Origin: Prunus persica
Lineage: Eukaryota > Streptophyta > Magnoliopsida > Rosales > Rosaceae
DNA: 64,000 nucleotides
Assembly: GCF_000346465.2 (NCBI RefSeq)
Contig: NC_034015.1
Coordinates: 19,530,462-19,594,461, forward strand
Reading direction: 5' to 3'
The translations under genes and the position numbers were made by a program. Of this stretch, positions 59,799 through 64,000 are shown piece by piece; within the stretch, counting starts at the first letter, position 1, and every line of letters begins with the position of its first letter. Under the pieces are notes generated by a model. It was not told the origin of the DNA, searched no databases, and saw only the letters and a list, made by a program, of their open reading frames with translations.

Positions 59799-62204
59799 AT
59801 GAATAAGAGTAATTTGGGGTCCATCAGAAGCTCTGATCTCATTGATGCCAAGCTTGAAGAGCATCAGATGTGTGGATCCAAGCAGTGCCCCGGTTGTGGA
59901 CACAAACTCGAAGGAAAGCCGGTATGGATAATTATACTAATCCTATACTATTCTTATCTTCTACAAAAAGGATTTGGCATATGAAAGTGTTATGCTTCTT
60001 GTATATAAAATTTGATAGTAATTATTTTCAATACGGAGAAAAAAATTTATATGAAAAAGGTTCATCTTTATCTTTTACTTTAATTTGTTTGTTCTCCTTT
60101 CTTGCTTTAATTCAATATTTTTACTTGAAACTTATTACTAAATTAAATGGAGTTTGCTGCAGGATTGGTTAGGTCTACCAGCAGGAGTGAAATTTGATCC
60201 AACAGACCAAGAACTGATTGAACACCTTGAAGCAAAGGTAGAAGGCAAAGACACCAAGTCTCACCCTTTGATTGATGAGTTCATCCCTACAATTGAAGGA
60301 GAAGATGGGATTTGTTACACCCATCCTGAAAAACTTCCAGGTGATGATCACTATTTGAAAATTACTCTCTCTCTCTCTCTCTCTCTCTCAGATTAATTAA
60401 GTTGAAATTTTATGAATTGCAATTAGTTTGTTTCTTCCCATACACTGCTTCAGTTGGTTATGACTTAATTTGAAGAATCTCAATATTAATTGGGTGAAAG
60501 TTTGTCATACCTAAGTCAACCTAACTTTGATTTTGATTGCTTGACCACATTATTTCTTGCAACAGGAGTCACAAGAGATGGCTTGAGCAGGCACTTCTTC
60601 CACAGACCTTCGAAAGCTTACACAACTGGGACAAGAAAAAGAAGAAAAATCCAAACCGAATGTGACTTGCAAGGAGGGGAAACAAGGTGGCACAAGACAG
60701 GCAAGACCAGGCCAGTCATGGTGAATGGCAAACAAAAAGGGTGCAAGAAAATCCTGGTCCTCTACACCAACTTTGGGAAAAATCGAAAACCCGAAAAGAC
60801 GAATTGGGTGATGCACCAATACCATCTTGGGCAGCATGAGGAAGAGAAAGAAGGAGAGCTTGTGGTGTCAAAGATATTCTATCAGACACAGCCCAGGCAA
60901 TGCAACTGGTCTGATAGAGCAAGCGCAACTACTGGTGAAGGAAGCAGTGATATTGTGCCTGCTAATAGCAGACGAGATAGTGGCAGTGGGAGTTGTTCTT
61001 CTAAAGAAATAATACCACCCCATTCTCATTCTCATTCTCATTCTCATAGAGAGCATGACCAAATGTCTGCAGTAGCATCTGGGGTTGCAGCTGCTGCTCC
61101 TATTTCAAGTTACAGTGCCATGGACATTCATCAGTTGAAATCAGACCACTTCAGCTTTGCCCCATTCAGAAAAAGCTTTGATGAGGTGATTATTTTAATT
61201 TTCATATTCATATATACACACACACTCACACTTATATTTTTAATTTCATTTTATTTAAATTTCCATGCAACTTATATTTTTAAATCAAACACTTATAAAC
61301 ATCATTTTGTTTTTTACGTTAATCTTTTCCAACAATTTAATTAGTCATATATTATGTAAATATATGTTGCTATCAAAAAGGTTTCAATGTTGTTAACTAT
61401 TTTCCTCTCAAACCCATTGCTTGCATTTGTGGCATTACAAATTTCACGGACCTCTCTTGATTATCACTGTCATCTAACTAAAAACCAGTTTACCCACCAA
61501 AAGGGTAGCACTCGTAAACAAATTACATACATATAGAAATTAAAACAATAAAAGAAAAAAGGGAAGTGATCAATTAACAGTGGTTGATAAAAAAATAGAC
61601 ATGGTAGCGAATTTGTTCATGGGGTGTCCATTTGCAGGTGGGGATAGGAGGAGAGGCTTCAACAGCAAGGGAAGGACCGGCATCCGGCACGTGCGAAGAG
61701 ATGAGAGGGGAGCACCACCACCAGAGATCAGTACCACAGCCTCATCATCATCATCATCATCATCATATGGCCCATGAAGTAGTACCTGATCACCATCAGC
61801 ATGATCAACATCAACAACAGCAGCAGCAACTACATCATCAACAAATTGCTACAGCTTTCCACATCAGCCGTCCTTCACATCCCATTTCCACCATCATCTC
61901 TCCACCTCCTCTCCATCACACCTCCATCATTCTTGACCAAGACTCTTACTCTCGAATCATGCTCCAAAATGAAAATTTCCAGGTATTTAACAAAACCCAA
62001 TATATATATTCATCCATGCCATGTCACAGAGCTCATGGCCTGTAAAAGGAATAGTGCGTATAATTTTTCTAGTTGGTTTGTTTTTACATTATTCTCCTTT
62101 TCTTTTCTTGTTTTAGTGGTCACGTACATGTTCTTATGAGAGGTGTATTTAATTTGCCCCGCCAAACTTTCATTAAAAAAAATGTTCCTCAACAAAAGGT
62201 GGGG

Positions 62205-62237
<33 letters not shown>

Positions 62238-63121
62238 CCGAGTCAATGACTCGGACTGAGTTCCACCCGGGTCGTCTGTTATAATAATTAGGTCATCCAC
62301 ATAACTAAAACTCATTACGTCTAAGCCATGTTGTATATGTGGCAAACTCATCCCTGGTGTTGCTTTTGGTGTTTGCTAAATTGCAAGCATGAAAACTTCT
62401 TTTCACTTTTTTAATCCGTGAAGACAATATCATTATGATATATATGAGTTTTTATTTATTTATTTATTTATTTTCTTTTGGGTGGTTTGTCTTTTGAATG
62501 ACTACAGGCGCAACAACAGCACCAGCAACAACAACAACAACAACAACAGCATCATAAAATAGGAGCAAGGTCTGCATCTGGTTTGGAGGAACTCATAATG
62601 GGCTGCACCTCCAGCAGTAATGTAAAAGAAGTGAGTAGATATATCGATCTAACTTTTTGACTCTGAATTTCATGACCTTTGTTTTGTCATAATGCCGACT
62701 AATCACAAGTGAAAAGAAAGAAAAAGTAAGCCAATGGATTATAAAGAACCAAAAGCAACAAAAACCAATTTCTTTATTACTATTAATTTAAATTAAAGAT
62801 AGGAGAAGCCAAAGCCTTTTTGCCCTTTTCTCTTTATCTTTGTTTTTCATTTGTATATATGTTTTGGTAGACACTTAGCATATCTAGACTCTAGCTAGTC
62901 TATAGAATATAATCTTTCCTGTTACCTGACTGTAAAGCCGTCATAATGTACAAAATAGCAAAATTCAAAACATCAAAGCTACTGTGCATGTGACTCTTTT
63001 ATTACCACCATTTTCATTTCTCATTATCATTATCATTTCTAAATTCAGATCGTAAACAAAAATTGTGTTTCCATTCCTTTTTTTATTAGATCAAGTACCC
63101 TAACAAAATAGGCTATTATAG

Positions 63122-63176
<55 letters not shown>

Positions 63177-63538
63177 AATGTACATTGTGAAAACGACCAG
63201 CCTTCAACTGAAACTCAAGTAGAAACTCTCTTTTTCACTTTTAGAAAATACAGGTAGTGATACCTTCAAGTAGCAGCTTCCCCTCGGGCTCTTTTTTCGG
63301 TTGTTAATTATCTTCTAATTGTACTTATAGTTTTCAGAGAAAATTCTTTGTTGCATATTAATTTTTTTTATCAGGAAATTAGTTTCATAGAAACCCTACT
63401 AATTATCCTAATCTAAACCGGGCACGCTTACGATTCATTTTGTTGCAGGAGTCATCCATGCCAAACCCTCAAGAGGCAGAGTGGATGAAGTACTCTTCCT
63501 TCTGGCCTGACCCTGACAACCCAGATCATCATGGGTAG
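59799..63538 (+). CDS. NAC transcription factor, NAC075/SND2 (NAC073) clade
   Basis: This is a nuclear NAC factor. Clade members regulate secondary wall formation, vascular development and senescence. Six exons (59799-59921, 60163-60340, 60566-61185, 61638-61982, 62508-62630, 63449-63538) join in frame to 492 residues. The start [20 protein letters not shown] matches NAC075. A short N-terminal Cys cluster (C25, C30, C33, H35 in [13 protein letters not shown]) precedes the NAC domain, which has [75 protein letters not shown] and [10 protein letters not shown]. The C-terminal region is low complexity: HSHSHSHSH, eight consecutive His, and poly-Gln tracts. Conserved end blocks [15 protein letters not shown] and [17 protein letters not shown] confirm the model. 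Intron 5 holds a (GA)n run of over 50 bp. Confidence 0.96.
62203..62232. repeat. (GA)n microsatellite in NAC intron 4
   Basis: About 15 GA units lie in the intron between exons 4 and 5. Confidence 0.9.
63123..63176. repeat. (GA)n microsatellite in NAC intron 5
   Basis: About 27 GA units lie 270 bp before the last exon. This is the longest simple repeat in the window and probably polymorphic. Confidence 0.95.
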
Positions 63539-64000
63539 AAGAGAAAACCCAAAAGAAAAAAAGAAAAAAAAAATTCAATAGAGAGAATAATAAACACACC
63601 CTCATCAAAGTCACAGTCACAGGCTCACAGACAGACAAAGTCATTATCCTCATCATCACCACCCTCTCCCCCGCAAGTTCCTTTCAAACGTGAGAGGCCA
63701 AAGAAGTTGGTTTGGTCATCAACTTTTTCTTTCTTTTCTCTATCTTGGGGGGTCTCTGGCTAGCTAAGCTCTCTCTCTCTCTCTCTCTTGGGTTTCAACT
63801 GAATTAACTGAGCAAACAGTCCATGTTGGAAAGGAAAGAGAGAAAAAAGAAGAAAAGGAGAAAACAAGGAAAAGAAAAAACGAAGAAAGGCTGCTGCTCT
63901 CGTCTTCTGACAAATAGAAGGAGAACCAAAGACCCAAAGCAAATCCAATATTATTCTGCATGAAAATCATCACCTTTATCATTACACAATACCATCTTTA
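63539..64000. other. NAC 3' UTR and downstream flank
   Basis: Purine-rich and CT-rich stretches with a (CT)n run at about 63770-63788. No coding feature is recognised before the window ends. Confidence 0.45.

Overview
This is a plant nuclear genomic window. The evidence is intron-rich genes with GT-AG junctions, long AT-rich spacers full of degraded transposons, (GA)n/(CT)n microsatellites, and proteins of plant-only families (R2R3-MYB, NAC, arginine-rich tandem CCCH fingers, malectin-type LRR receptor kinase, plant PFK, plant MIOX). Protein character and repeats fit a woody eudicot, probably a rosid and possibly Rosaceae, but the species cannot be fixed from the sequence. I resolved twelve protein-coding genes. 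Eleven are complete by splice-site and reading-frame bookkeeping, and the receptor kinase is cut by the left edge.

Layout. 1-3.7 kb: last exon of a malectin/LRR receptor kinase, a roughly 0.95-kb palindromic minisatellite of 43-bp units, and a second 70-bp copy of the kinase gene's 3' end. 3.8-4.8 kb: R2R3-MYB (minus). 9.6-10.8 kb: GC-rich intronless tandem CCCH zinc finger gene (minus). 10.8-23.7 kb: a gene desert with MITE/hAT remnants, a perfect 75-bp duplication and a G-box cluster. 23.7-25.6 kb: myo-inositol oxygenase (plus). 27.3-35.2 kb: a 22-exon gene for a 1,440-residue glycine-rich multi-pass membrane protein (plus). 36.1-37.8 kb: a dead Mutator-like element with intact terminal repeats and target-site duplication. 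38.7-41.7 kb: gamma-glutamyltransferase (plus). 42.1-43.7 kb: AP-4 sigma (minus). 44.8-47.7 kb: ATP-dependent phosphofructokinase (minus). 48.8-50.7 kb: NUDX8-like Nudix hydrolase (minus). 52.2-55.8 kb: mitochondrial processing peptidase alpha (plus). 59.8-63.5 kb: NAC075/SND2-like NAC factor (plus).

The genes do not form an operon-like pathway. They are housekeeping and regulatory loci in ancient linkage: from memory of Arabidopsis locus order, the set looks like the unfractionated version of two Arabidopsis duplicate segments (AP4S-MIOX2-TZF2 on chromosome 2; TZF3-GGT4-PFK1-NAC075 on chromosome 4). Biochemically they cover sugar-acid/wall precursor supply (MIOX), glutathione conjugate turnover (GGT), glycolysis (PFK), trafficking (AP-4), mitochondrial import (MPP) and wall or developmental control (NAC, MYB).

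Points most worth a second look are the palindromic minisatellite, three predicted GC-AG introns, active-site substitutions in the Nudix and MPP proteins, the N-terminal extension of the phosphofructokinase, and the uncharacterised 1,440-residue membrane protein.
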